Part shown: positions 42,350 to 49,990 of the stretch, one piece after another
How positions within the stretch are numbered: the first letter of the stretch is position 1
Layout: every line of letters begins with the position of its first letter
Assembly: GCF_004522235.1 (NCBI RefSeq)
Contig: NZ_SDLT01000004.1
Span: 1 to 64,000 of the forward strand
DNA: 64,000 nucleotides
Source: Amycolatopsis nivea
GTDB taxonomy: Bacteria; Actinomycetota; Actinomycetes; Mycobacteriales; Pseudonocardiaceae
Direction: 5' to 3'
The notes under the pieces: model-generated
What the model saw: only the letters and a program-made list of their open reading frames with translations
Told to the model about the DNA's origin: nothing
Databases searched by the model: none
Translations under genes and position numbers: made by a program

Positions 42350-43315
42350 TCAGAATCCGGCCAAGACGTCCAGCACGCGGTCCACTCCCCGACCGTCTAC
42401 AGCGGACCGGCTAGCCTCCGAAAGCCGCGATCGCAGCGAAGCGTCCGACAGCAGCTTCCGCAGCGTCTCCGTCACCTCCGGCAGCCGCGAGCCCAGTGTG
42501 TCCGCCGAGCCCAGGCCGCACGCCAAGCCACGTTCCAGCGCCGCTCGGTATCCGGCCGCTTGATTCTCCACCAGCCGCACCGCCGCCGTCGGCACCCCAA
42601 GGCAACACAGCTCCAAGAACGTCACCCCGGACGCGCTGATCGCGACATCCGTCCCGGCGAGCAGGTCCAGCAGTCCGGCATGCGGTGCGGCGACCCGGAT
42701 CGCCTGCCCCTCCACCGTGGGCGGCAACATCGGCGTGCCGCGGACCAGAGCGTCCGCCGCGAACGGAAGTCCCGTGTCGGCAAGCGCCTGAAGCAACAGC
42801 GAAACCGTCGAAGCCCACTCCGCACCGCCGCCCAGCACCACCGTCACCCGCAACGGCGAGGAGGTGCTCCGGCGAGAACGCGCGCGCAGTACGACGTCTC
42901 GAAGCGGCGTGTACTCCGCGCCCCGCAGCACCAAGCCCGAACCGTCCTCGGGACGTGGGCCCGGCGCAAAGCCCGAATCCACCACCACATCCGCCGGGCG
43001 ACGACCGAATATGTCGTCCTCAATGGACACCAACCGAGCGCCCGAGGCGTTGACCTCGGCACGGACGTCACCGATTCCGTAATGGTCCACTAGCACCGCG
43101 TCGAAGCCGGAAGCCAAGCCAGCCAAGGAGGAAACCGGCAAACGCGGCACCGCCAGCTCGTCGAATCGCGCGGCCAGCCACTCCGCGTTAGTCGTGGAGC
43201 CAGCGAAGTGCACGTCCCAGCCCCGCGCGACCGCGCGCTCGGCGTAGGCGACCACCCGGGAAATGTGCCCGGCCCCGATGGTCGGCGAAGCGTCCGCCCG
43301 GAGCAGCAGCTTCAC
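42350..43315 (-). CDS. pseG: PseG: UDP-2,4-diacetamido-2,4,6-trideoxy-beta-L-altropyranose hydrolase
   Basis: A 321-aa GT-B-like hydrolase that removes UDP from the diacetamido-trideoxy-altrose intermediate of pseudaminic acid. Family marks are KLLLRADASPTIGAGHISRV (the GxGH motif with catalytic His), VLVDHYGIGD, VTVVLGGGAEWA and DVAISASGVTFLELCCLGVP. It starts at the GTG at 43315, which overlaps the pseF stop by 4 bp (GTGA), so pseF and pseG are translationally coupled. With pseB, C, F, H and I nearby, the pathway is complete. Confidence 0.9.
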   Translation of the reverse strand: MKLLLRADASPTIGAGHISRVVAYAERAVARGWDVHFAGSTTNAEWLAARFDELAVPRLPVSSLAGLASGFDAVLVDHYGIGDVRAEVNASGARLVSIEDDIFGRRPADVVVDSGFAPGPRPEDGSGLVLRGAEYTPLRDVVLRARSRRSTSSPLRVTVVLGGGAEWASTVSLLLQALADTGLPFAADALVRGTPMLPPTVEGQAIRVAAPHAGLLDLLAGTDVAISASGVTFLELCCLGVPTAAVRLVENQAAGYRAALERGLACGLGSADTLGSRLPEVTETLRKLLSDASLRSRLSEASRSAVDGRGVDRVLDVLAGF

Positions 43316-44058
43316 TGGCCGACCTTCTTCTGCTCGACGTGCGCGTTCAACGCGACCAAATCCGGCCGCGACCGCAGCAGCGACACCACCGACCGCCACG
43401 AACCCGGCACGTCGCCGAGCTCAGCCACGAGCGCCGAGATCAGCTCCCAGTCCTCCGCGGTGTCCAAAGTGACGCGCAAGTCGTCGGCGGCCGGGCTGAC
43501 CACGACGCCAGTGCACGAGTATCGGTCGGGCTGGCGGTAGATCGCCGACGTCACGTGCTCGCGGTCCGCCCCGGAAGCGGTCGCCACCTGTTCGGCCAGC
43601 ACCTCCGCGCGCACCAGCTCCGCGTCGAAGCCGCGCGGCAGGGTACGGACGAGCGTGGTGGAGACGTAGTCCAGCGACGGTTCGGCCCGCCACACCGCGA
43701 CCAGCCGGCCGATCAGGGCTGGATCAAGCAGCGGGCAGTCCGCCGTGAGGCGGATCACTGCCTCCGCCGGGTGTTCCGACAGCGCGAGCCCGAACCTGGC
43801 CACGACGTCGTCCAGAGGCCCCCGGACGACGTGCGCGCCGCAGCGTTCCGCTTCGGCGGCGACAGCGTCGTCGGACGCATCGTCCGAGGTCGCGACCACT
43901 ACCTTGGCAACGCCGGGGGCGGCGGAAGCAGCCCGGACGACCCAGCCCAGCACGCTCCGCCCGGCGAGCGGTCGCAGCACCTTCCCAGGCAGCCGGGTGG
44001 ACGACGACCGGGCCTGTATCACGGCGTTGACGCCAGGGCCTGCACGCATGGGTGACAT
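43312..44058 (-). CDS. pseF: PseF-type (SpsF-like) CMP-pseudaminic acid cytidylyltransferase
   Basis: A 248-aa nucleotidyltransferase of the SpsF/cytidylyltransferase family. AVIQARSSSTRLPGKVLRPL is the CTP-binding loop, VVVATSDDASDD and RLTADCPLLDPALI carry the metal-binding acids. In this setting it most likely joins CMP to pseudaminic acid. The SpsF branch differs from the NeuA-like PseF of Campylobacter, so the exact role rests on context. Start ATG at 44058, 54 bp from the divergent pseB; a second ATG lies at 44049. Confidence 0.82.
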   Translation of the reverse strand: MSPMRAGPGVNAVIQARSSSTRLPGKVLRPLAGRSVLGWVVRAASAAPGVAKVVVATSDDASDDAVAAEAERCGAHVVRGPLDDVVARFGLALSEHPAEAVIRLTADCPLLDPALIGRLVAVWRAEPSLDYVSTTLVRTLPRGFDAELVRAEVLAEQVATASGADREHVTSAIYRQPDRYSCTGVVVSPAADDLRVTLDTAEDWELISALVAELGDVPGSWRSVVSLLRSRPDLVALNAHVEQKKVGQ

Positions 44059-44112
44059 GATGGCCTGCGGCGCCCCGCGCCGATCCACGAACCCCGATCG
44101 CGGAGGTCATCG

Positions 44113-45096
44113 ATGTCCGAGCTGGATGGCTCCAGCATCCTGCTCACCGGTGGGACCGGCTCCTTCGGCAAGGCGTTCATCGCCTACGCGCTGGCCGAGC
44201 TGAACCCCAGCCGGCTCGTGGTGCTTTCCCGCGACGAGCTGAAGCAGTACGAAGCCCGGCAGTTGTTCAACGACGACCCGCGGCTGCGCTGGTTCATCGG
44301 TGACGTGCGCGACCGCCGACGCCTCGAGCGGGCCATGCACGGCGTCGATTACGTCGTGCACGCCGCGGCGCTCAAGCAGGTCGACACCGGTGAGTACAAC
44401 CCGTTCGAGTTCGTCCAGACGAACGTCACGGGCTCGCAGAACGTGATCGAAGCGGCGATCGACACCGGTGTGAAGAAGGTCGTCGCGTTGTCGACCGACA
44501 AGGCGTCCAGCCCGATCAACCTCTACGGCGCGACGAAGCTGTGCGCGGACCGGATGTTCATCAGCGGCAACCACTACGCGGCCGCGCACCCGACGCGGTT
44601 CTCCGTAGTGCGCTACGGCAACGTGATGGGTTCGCGAGGCAGCGTCATCCCGTTCTTCCGCAAGCTCGCCGAACAAGGCGAGTCGCTGCCAATCACGCAC
44701 AAGGAGATGACCCGCTTCTGGATCACGCTCCCGCAGGCCGTGCAATTCGTGGTCGACTCGTTCGACCAGATGTCCGGCGGCGAGCTCTACGTGCCGCGGA
44801 TCCCGAGCATGCGGCTGGTCGACCTCGCACAGGCCATCGCGCCGGGTTCCCCGATGCACGAGGTCGGCGTGCGCCCGGGCGAGAAGCTGCACGAGGAAAT
44901 GATCGCGCCGGACGACGCGCGGCGGACTCTCCGGCTGCCTGACCGCTACGTCGTGCAGCCGCACCTCGCCGGCTGGGGTTACGAATCGCCGACCGCCGGG
45001 GAGCAGGTGCCGGAAGGTTTCGCGTACCGCTCGGACACCAACGACCTCTGGCTCGAGGCCGACGAACTCCGCGAACTGGTCGAGCAATATGCCTGA
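44113..45096 (+). CDS. pseB: PseB: UDP-GlcNAc 4,6-dehydratase (inverting)
   Basis: A 327-aa SDR-type enzyme, the first step: it dehydrates and C5-inverts UDP-GlcNAc. ILLTGGTGSFGKAFIAYAL is the NADP loop (GGTGSFG is typical of PseB/FlaA1), SRDELKQYEAR, GDVRDRRRLERAM and STDKASSPINLYGATKL (active-site Lys where most SDRs have Tyr) follow. GGAGGT precedes the ATG. It overlaps pseC by 8 bp. The 54-bp divergent gap to pseF must hold both promoters. Confidence 0.95.
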   Translation: MSELDGSSILLTGGTGSFGKAFIAYALAELNPSRLVVLSRDELKQYEARQLFNDDPRLRWFIGDVRDRRRLERAMHGVDYVVHAAALKQVDTGEYNPFEFVQTNVTGSQNVIEAAIDTGVKKVVALSTDKASSPINLYGATKLCADRMFISGNHYAAAHPTRFSVVRYGNVMGSRGSVIPFFRKLAEQGESLPITHKEMTRFWITLPQAVQFVVDSFDQMSGGELYVPRIPSMRLVDLAQAIAPGSPMHEVGVRPGEKLHEEMIAPDDARRTLRLPDRYVVQPHLAGWGYESPTAGEQVPEGFAYRSDTNDLWLEADELRELVEQYA

Positions 45097-46267
45097 GTCC
45101 AATGCCGCTTCCGCGGGAAAAAGCACGTCAGCGGAGTTCCTGCCATACGGCCGCCAGTCCATCAGCGAAGCAGACATCGAAGCCGTCGTCTCGGTCCTGC
45201 GCGGTGATTGGCTTACCACCGGTCCCGCGGTCGCGAAGTTCGAGGCAGACCTCGCGGAACACACCGGCGGCACCCCCGCCGTAGCCGTCACTTCCGGTAC
45301 CGCGGCCTTGCACGTCGCATACGCCGCGGCTGGAATCGGCGAGGGCGACGAGGTCGTGGCGTCGCCGATGACTTTCGTCGCCACCGCGGCGACCGCGGCG
45401 TTGCACGGCGCGAAGGTGGTGTTCGCCGATGTCGAGCCAGACACCGGCAATCTGTCCGTCGACGCCGCCTCAGCCGCGATTACCAGCCGTACCAAGGTGG
45501 TCGCCGCCGTCGACTACGCCGGGCACCCGGTCGAGGCGGACACGTTGGCGAAGATCGCGCACGACGCTGGCGCTCTGCTGCTGGAGGACGCCGCGCACTC
45601 GGTCGGCGGTTCCTGGCAGGGGCGGCCAGTGGGTTCTCTTGCCGACCTGACCACGTTTTCCTTCTTTCCCACCAAAAACCTGACCACCGCTGAAGGTGGC
45701 GCGGTCGTCACCGGGTCTGAGGAGTTGTTGCGGCGCGCGCAAGCGTTCCGCAACCATGGTCTGGTTCGGGACAAGTCGCGTCAGCGCTATCCGGATGAAG
45801 GTGCTTGGCACCAGGAAGTGCACGAGTTCGGCCTGAATTACCGGCTGCCGGACGTCCTGTGTGCGCTGGGGAGCAGCCAGCTCAAGCGGCTGACGGAGTT
45901 CAAGCTGCGGCGTGCTGAGATTCATTCTCGTTATAACGCGGCCTTTGCGGATGTCGCGGGCGTTCTGACGCCGCCGCGTCGCGAGGGCGCGGACCCGGTA
46001 TGGCATCTGTACCCGCTGCGAGTGCTGGACGGCCGTCGGCGCGCGCTGTTCGACCACTTGCGAGGACTGGGGATCGGGGTGCAGGTGAACTACATCCCGG
46101 CCTACTGGCATCCGGTGTTCGAGGATCTCGGCTATCGGCGCGGGTTGTGCCCGAATGCCGAGGCGTATTACGAGCAGGAGCTATCGCTGCCGCTGTTCCC
46201 GTCGTTGAGTGATGCCGACGTGGACCGGGTGATCGACGGAGTGCGCGAGTTCTTCGGGCTCTGCTGA
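45089..46267 (+). CDS. pseC: PseC: UDP-4-keto-6-deoxy-GlcNAc aminotransferase
   Basis: A 392-aa DegT/DnrJ/EryC1-type PLP enzyme, the second step: it adds the 4-amino group from glutamate. LPYGRQSISEADIEAVVSVL is the PseC-type opening, VTSGTAALHVAYAAAG binds phosphate, LLEDAAHSVGGSW carries the PLP-binding Asp and Lys196 lies in FFPTKNLTTAEGG. It starts inside the end of pseB (8-bp overlap), so the two are coupled. The next 62 bp have no clear terminator before the convergent hypothetical gene. Confidence 0.95.
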   Translation: MPESNAASAGKSTSAEFLPYGRQSISEADIEAVVSVLRGDWLTTGPAVAKFEADLAEHTGGTPAVAVTSGTAALHVAYAAAGIGEGDEVVASPMTFVATAATAALHGAKVVFADVEPDTGNLSVDAASAAITSRTKVVAAVDYAGHPVEADTLAKIAHDAGALLLEDAAHSVGGSWQGRPVGSLADLTTFSFFPTKNLTTAEGGAVVTGSEELLRRAQAFRNHGLVRDKSRQRYPDEGAWHQEVHEFGLNYRLPDVLCALGSSQLKRLTEFKLRRAEIHSRYNAAFADVAGVLTPPRREGADPVWHLYPLRVLDGRRRALFDHLRGLGIGVQVNYIPAYWHPVFEDLGYRRGLCPNAEAYYEQELSLPLFPSLSDADVDRVIDGVREFFGLC

Positions 46268-46329
46268 CCCGTGCTGTGTCACGACGTCTCACAGCGGGTT
46301 CTTCGAGATCTGAGGTAAATCCGAAGACG

Positions 46330-46719
46330 CTAGTGAGGTTCGACGTAGCCACCAATGTCTTTAACGACCCCGTTCGGACCGATCAGCAATCGCCAGACAT
46401 GAAAAGTCCCGGTGAGCGGAAATCGGATCCGGGCACCAGTAGTAACGACCGTCTTACCGTCGTCTCCAGGCAACCATCGGAGATTCCCCACAATGCCGTG
46501 GGCGTCTTGCACGACCCAGCGACCGCCGAGCCGCCGCACCTGAAGCTGGTCCCCGATCTTGACCTCAGAGATCCGGGACGCCGGGGGCGGATTCTTAGCA
46601 AGGCCCCACACCGGCGGCGTACCAGCACTGTACAGATCTTCGGCCAACGGCCCCGCGATGCCGATCAAGCGATCGCCGTTCTTCCGCCGAGAAATTTCCG
46701 GGTATTCCTGACTTCTCAC
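46330..46719 (-). CDS. hypothetical protein within the pse cluster, 129 aa
   Basis: No family recognised. The sequence looks like a small all-beta protein (VKIGDQLQVRRLGGRWVVQD, then GARIRFPLTGTFHVWRLLIG and a GYVEP end). Base use is less GC-rich than in neighbours, suggesting later arrival. The start is an apparent GTG at 46719 without a good ribosome binding site. It lies between pseC and the DUF4345 gene, on the strand of the pseI operon but downstream of it. Confidence 0.5.
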   Translation of the reverse strand: MRSQEYPEISRRKNGDRLIGIAGPLAEDLYSAGTPPVWGLAKNPPPASRISEVKIGDQLQVRRLGGRWVVQDAHGIVGNLRWLPGDDGKTVVTTGARIRFPLTGTFHVWRLLIGPNGVVKDIGGYVEPH

Positions 46720-46773
46720 ATGCGTGAGATCGCAGGTTGGCCCGCAGACGCAACAGGATCTGAGCGGAGGTGA

Positions 46774-47187
46774 TCAGTCAGCCTTCGCCGTTTGGCCGTC
46801 TCGAATCACCTTGGCATGCCACAACAACACCCCTGGCACTACAGCCAGTTCCAACACCGTCGCAGCCCGAAACACTGGATGCGGCGCCCCAGCCCGCCGA
46901 GCCGAAAGAAGCCTTGGTAACCCGCCCGCGGCAGCAGTCCCCAGCACAGCCCGGGTAGTCGCCTCCCGCTTCTCCGGTCGGAGGATCGACCACCACAACG
47001 CGAACCCGGCCGCGGTCCAGAACGTGTTCACGAACCGGTACTCGCTGTCGACGCTGGACGTCGTCGCGGCCCCGCCCGGCGCGCGAGACGGCCCGCCGAG
47101 GATGCCAGTCAGACCCGAAGCGACCGGTATGGCCCCGAGCACGCCGAGCGTAGCCAGCAACGCCTTGCGGGACTTCTCGCCTGCCAT
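46774..47187 (-). CDS. DUF4345 membrane protein
   Basis: A 137-aa protein with about four hydrophobic stretches (LLATLGVLGAIPVASGLTGI, FVNTFWTAAGFALWWSI, AVLGTAAAGGLPRLL and AATVLELAVVPGVLLW). VDSEYRFVNTFWTAAGFALW is typical of DUF4345. Function unknown. It follows pseI by 10 bp, so it may be carried on the pse transcript, but families like this are scattered and a link to the pathway is not implied. Confidence 0.8.
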   Translation of the reverse strand: MAGEKSRKALLATLGVLGAIPVASGLTGILGGPSRAPGGAATTSSVDSEYRFVNTFWTAAGFALWWSILRPEKREATTRAVLGTAAAGGLPRLLSARRAGAPHPVFRAATVLELAVVPGVLLWHAKVIRDGQTAKAD

Positions 47188-47197
47188 GCCACCGAGC

Positions 47198-48247
47198 CTA
47201 GATCAAATCCCACGTCAACGCGGTCCCCTTGGCAGCGTCGACTCGGAACGTCCGCCCCAGCACGTTCACGATCTCCGCCGGGGCAAGACCTCCAGCCGGG
47301 CGGATCGAGCGGACATTCTGCGCCGTAACCGGATCCCCGGCCCGGACGTCCTCCACCACGTACAGCGAACGCCGGAGCCGCAGCCCCTCCTTCTCGCTCT
47401 CGCGCGGACCCAGCACCGGCTCTCCAAGCGCTTCCCAGGCACGATGGGTTTCCGTGACCAACGCGGCCAATTCCGCTGGTTCCAACGAAAACTCCGAGTC
47501 AACGCCGCCGTCGCTGCGCGCGAGCGTGACGTGCTTCTCGATCGCCACCGCGCCCAGTGCCACCGCGGCGACCGGCGCGCCAAGACCCGGCGTGTGGTCC
47601 GACAGCCCGACCAGCGTTCCGGTGAGCCCGGCCAGCAACGGCAATCCCCGCAGGTTGCTTTCCGTCGGTGACGCCGGGTAACTCGCCGTGCACCCGAGCA
47701 CGATCAGCTGGTCGTTGCCGACCGAGCGGGCAGTGCGCACGGCCGCGTCGATCTCGGCGACGTTCGCCATTCCGGTCGAGATCACCAGTGGTTTGCCGGT
47801 GCGGGCGCACAGCTCGATCAGCGGCAGGTCGACGATCTCCGACGAGGCGATTTTGTACGCAGGCGCGTCCAGCGATTCCAGCAGCTCGACCGCGGTCGGG
47901 TCGAACGGGCTCGAGAACACTTCCAGACCGCGTTCGCGAGCGCGAGCGAAGATCGGTTCGTGCCATTCCCAAGGGGTGTGCGCCTTTTCGTACAGTTTGT
48001 ACAGATTTTCCCCGCCCCACAGAGAATGTCCGTCACCGATCCGGAACGCCGGGCAGTCGACGTCGACGGTGATCGTGTCCGGACGGTAGGTCTGCAGCTT
48101 CACCGCGTGCGCGCCGGCGTCGGCGATCGCGTCCACGATGGCCAGCGCGCGGTCCAGGTCGCCATTGTGGTTGCCGGACATCTCCGCGATCACGAACGGC
48201 GGCCGCGCCGGGCCGAGCAGGTGCTTGCCGATGCGGACTTCGGACAT
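47198..48247 (-). CDS. pseI: PseI: pseudaminic acid synthase
   Basis: A 349-aa NeuB-family enzyme that condenses the altrose intermediate with phosphoenolpyruvate to give pseudaminic acid. The TIM-barrel part has FVIAEMSGNHNGDLDRALAI, VKLQTYRPDTITVD, PFDPTAVELLESLDAPAYKI and STGMANVAEIDAAV; the C-terminal antifreeze-like SAF domain (LYVVEDVRAGDPVTAQNVRS) closes the active site. IGDGHSLWGGENLYKLYEKA is typical of PseI rather than sialic acid NeuB. ATG at 48247; the frame is open upstream. PseH lies 23 bp upstream. Confidence 0.95.
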   Translation of the reverse strand: MSEVRIGKHLLGPARPPFVIAEMSGNHNGDLDRALAIVDAIADAGAHAVKLQTYRPDTITVDVDCPAFRIGDGHSLWGGENLYKLYEKAHTPWEWHEPIFARARERGLEVFSSPFDPTAVELLESLDAPAYKIASSEIVDLPLIELCARTGKPLVISTGMANVAEIDAAVRTARSVGNDQLIVLGCTASYPASPTESNLRGLPLLAGLTGTLVGLSDHTPGLGAPVAAVALGAVAIEKHVTLARSDGGVDSEFSLEPAELAALVTETHRAWEALGEPVLGPRESEKEGLRLRRSLYVVEDVRAGDPVTAQNVRSIRPAGGLAPAEIVNVLGRTFRVDAAKGTALTWDLI

Positions 48248-48270
48248 GGGTGGCGTCCTTCCGGTGGGGT

Positions 48271-48732
48271 TCAGTGCAGAGTCTTGCGCAGCCGGCGATA
48301 GCCGTCGGCAGGGGGCGCGACCTCCAGGTAACCAGCCCGCTCGAACAACGCCGCCGACGCCGCGTTCTCCACGTGCACCGCGGCCAGCACGGCCGCCGCG
48401 TCCGTTCGGGCGGCCAAGGTCCGCTCTCCCGCGTCGAGCACCGGCCGCGCCAGTCCGCGGCCGCGGCTTTCCGGCGCGAGCGTGATGCTTACCTCCCACT
48501 CGCGGCCGCCCTCGTCGTCGAACCGCACCGTGCCCACCGGTTTCCCGGACTCCTCCAGCACGAGCAGGATCCGGTCAGACGCCGTGAGCACCCCGCGCAG
48601 CCAACGCAGGTGACGGTCCAGATCGATCACGTCGCCGGACCGCGACGCCCTCCGGGTCACCGGGTCGTTACGCCAGGCCAATAGCAGCTCAGCATCGGCC
48701 TCGGTCGCGTCGCGTGCGATGAGCGACCTCAC
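48271..48732 (-). CDS. pseH: PseH-type GNAT N-acetyltransferase
   Basis: A 153-aa GNAT protein. LIARDATEADAELLLAWRND, RFDDEGGREWEVSITLAPES and RGRGLARPVLDAGERTL carry the acetyl-CoA loop (RGRGLA). PseH acetylates the 4-amino group of the UDP-sugar, the third step. The short length and AWRNDPVTRRASRS opening suit PseH. Its ATG/GTG start overlaps the coiled-coil gene by 4 bp. Position directly before pseI supports the role. Confidence 0.85.
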   Translation of the reverse strand: MRSLIARDATEADAELLLAWRNDPVTRRASRSGDVIDLDRHLRWLRGVLTASDRILLVLEESGKPVGTVRFDDEGGREWEVSITLAPESRGRGLARPVLDAGERTLAARTDAAAVLAAVHVENAASAALFERAGYLEVAPPADGYRRLRKTLH

Positions 48733-49172
48733 TGCGCAGGCGTGAGCTTCGCGTTCTCGAGCCGGCTCAGCCGCTCCTCGTACCGGGCCATCCCGGACAG
48801 CCGGACGCGGATCTGGGCGTGCTGCCGCTGGATCTCCTCGACCAGCGAACGCGCTTCGAGAGCCTCGGCGTCGTCCGCGCGCGGAGTCATCGCGATCTTC
48901 TCCCGGAGCGTCTCCAGCTGCTCCTCCTGCGCGGCGACGTGCGGGATCATCCGGTCCAGCTCGCCGCGGATCCAGCGCAGGTCGCCGAGCGCCGCCTCCA
49001 GCTTCTCGTCGGTTTCGGCGAGACGACGGCGGTGGTCGACCGTGCAGTGTTCAAGCTCGTCGATCCGGGTCTCGAAGTCCTGGAACACGCCGCGCGTGCG
49101 CTCTTCGAAGCGGTGGTCGACGATCCGGGCGATCCGGGAGCCGAAGAGGTTTCTGAACTTGATGAAGGGCAT
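48729..49172 (-). CDS. coiled-coil protein of the pse operon
   Basis: A 147-aa protein with long heptad-like helices (RIDELEHCTVDHRRRLAETD, LEAALGDLRWIRGELDRMIP and LEARSLVEEIQRQHAQIRVR). The N-terminus (MPFIKFRNLFGSRIARIV) could be an amphipathic membrane-binding helix. No enzyme motif or family recognised. It lies between the GT29-like gene (33 bp upstream) and pseH (4-bp overlap downstream), so it probably works with them, for example as a scaffold, chain-length or tethering factor; that is inference. Confidence 0.75.
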   Translation of the reverse strand: MPFIKFRNLFGSRIARIVDHRFEERTRGVFQDFETRIDELEHCTVDHRRRLAETDEKLEAALGDLRWIRGELDRMIPHVAAQEEQLETLREKIAMTPRADDAEALEARSLVEEIQRQHAQIRVRLSGMARYEERLSRLENAKLTPAQ

Positions 49173-49205
49173 GGCGGGAGTTCCTTCGACGAGTGCGAGC
49201 GAGCT

Positions 49206-49865
49206 TCAGCGGAGCAAAGTGGTGGTGCCGGTGCGGGTCCACGACTCCAGCAGCCTGCCCTCGGCGGCGATCTGGTGCTCCGGCCCCACGATGCACGAGT
49301 CGCCCGCCGCGTGTTCCCACGAGGTCTGCTCCGGGTTGTCGATGAACGAAAACCCGGTCAGGACCAGCTGCGCCTCGGGGAACGAGGTACGGGCGATCCA
49401 GGCCGCGAGCGTACCCGTTGTCGACCAGGTGGGTTCGGTGCGCGTGGGCAGGCCGAGCGCGTCCGACAGGGGCAGCACGACCTCGCGGTTCGACACCGGG
49501 ACGAACCCCAGGTCCGAGGGCCACCAGCCGGGCAGCGCCTCCGGTTCCCAATGCAGGCGTCCCGGCTCGACCAGCAGATACAGCCGGGAGCGGTAGTCGC
49601 GGAACACGTGCCGGGTGGCGCGCACCGCCCGGTTGAAGACGACCGTGTGCACCTTGCGACCGGTGATGTCCGGTCCATCCGGTTCGTCGGTGACGAACCC
49701 GTTCACCCGAATGACCAGGTCACAGTCGTCGACCGCCTTGGCGCGGGCCGGGTCCGGCTGCAGCGGCTGGTTGCCGACCACGGCGATCGAACGCGGGTCC
49801 GGCCGGTCCGCGTACGCCGAGAGGAGGTCGACCATGAGGCTCGCCGCACCGAGAGCAGCAGTCAT
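49206..49865 (-). CDS. GT29-like sialyltransferase homologue, candidate pseudaminyltransferase
   Basis: A 219-aa protein, small for the family, with the four sialylmotif positions in order. An L-motif-like block at 26-56 has AVVGNQPLQ, DDCDLVIRVN (GN and the R-x-N end are diagnostic). An S-motif-like block at 145-174 has PTWSTTGTLAAWIARTSF and LVLTGFSF. The VS-like HxxxxE is H197 to E202 (EHQIAAEGRLLESW). No signal peptide or membrane helix is seen. Being first in the operon with pseH and pseI, it is the best candidate to use CMP-pseudaminic acid. ATG at 49865; the promoter lies in the 125 bp to the divergent wzm. Confidence 0.82.
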   Translation of the reverse strand: MTAALGAASLMVDLLSAYADRPDPRSIAVVGNQPLQPDPARAKAVDDCDLVIRVNGFVTDEPDGPDITGRKVHTVVFNRAVRATRHVFRDYRSRLYLLVEPGRLHWEPEALPGWWPSDLGFVPVSNREVVLPLSDALGLPTRTEPTWSTTGTLAAWIARTSFPEAQLVLTGFSFIDNPEQTSWEHAAGDSCIVGPEHQIAAEGRLLESWTRTGTTTLLR

Positions 49866-49990
49866 AAGGGGAGAAACTACCAGGACGCTGGGAACGTCCC
49901 GGTCCGTATCGCCGTATCCGCGCAGTGCTCTCCGCCCGGACGGACCGGGGCGAGCCGAGGCCGCCCTGCCCCATCGGTACCCTCGTCCAC

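Noticed and set aside
47198..48247. Sialic or legionaminic acid synthase (NeuB/LegI) instead of PseI
   Set aside because: The partner genes are PseB (inverting dehydratase), PseC and PseG types, and the GDGHSLWGGENLY motif is typical of PseI.
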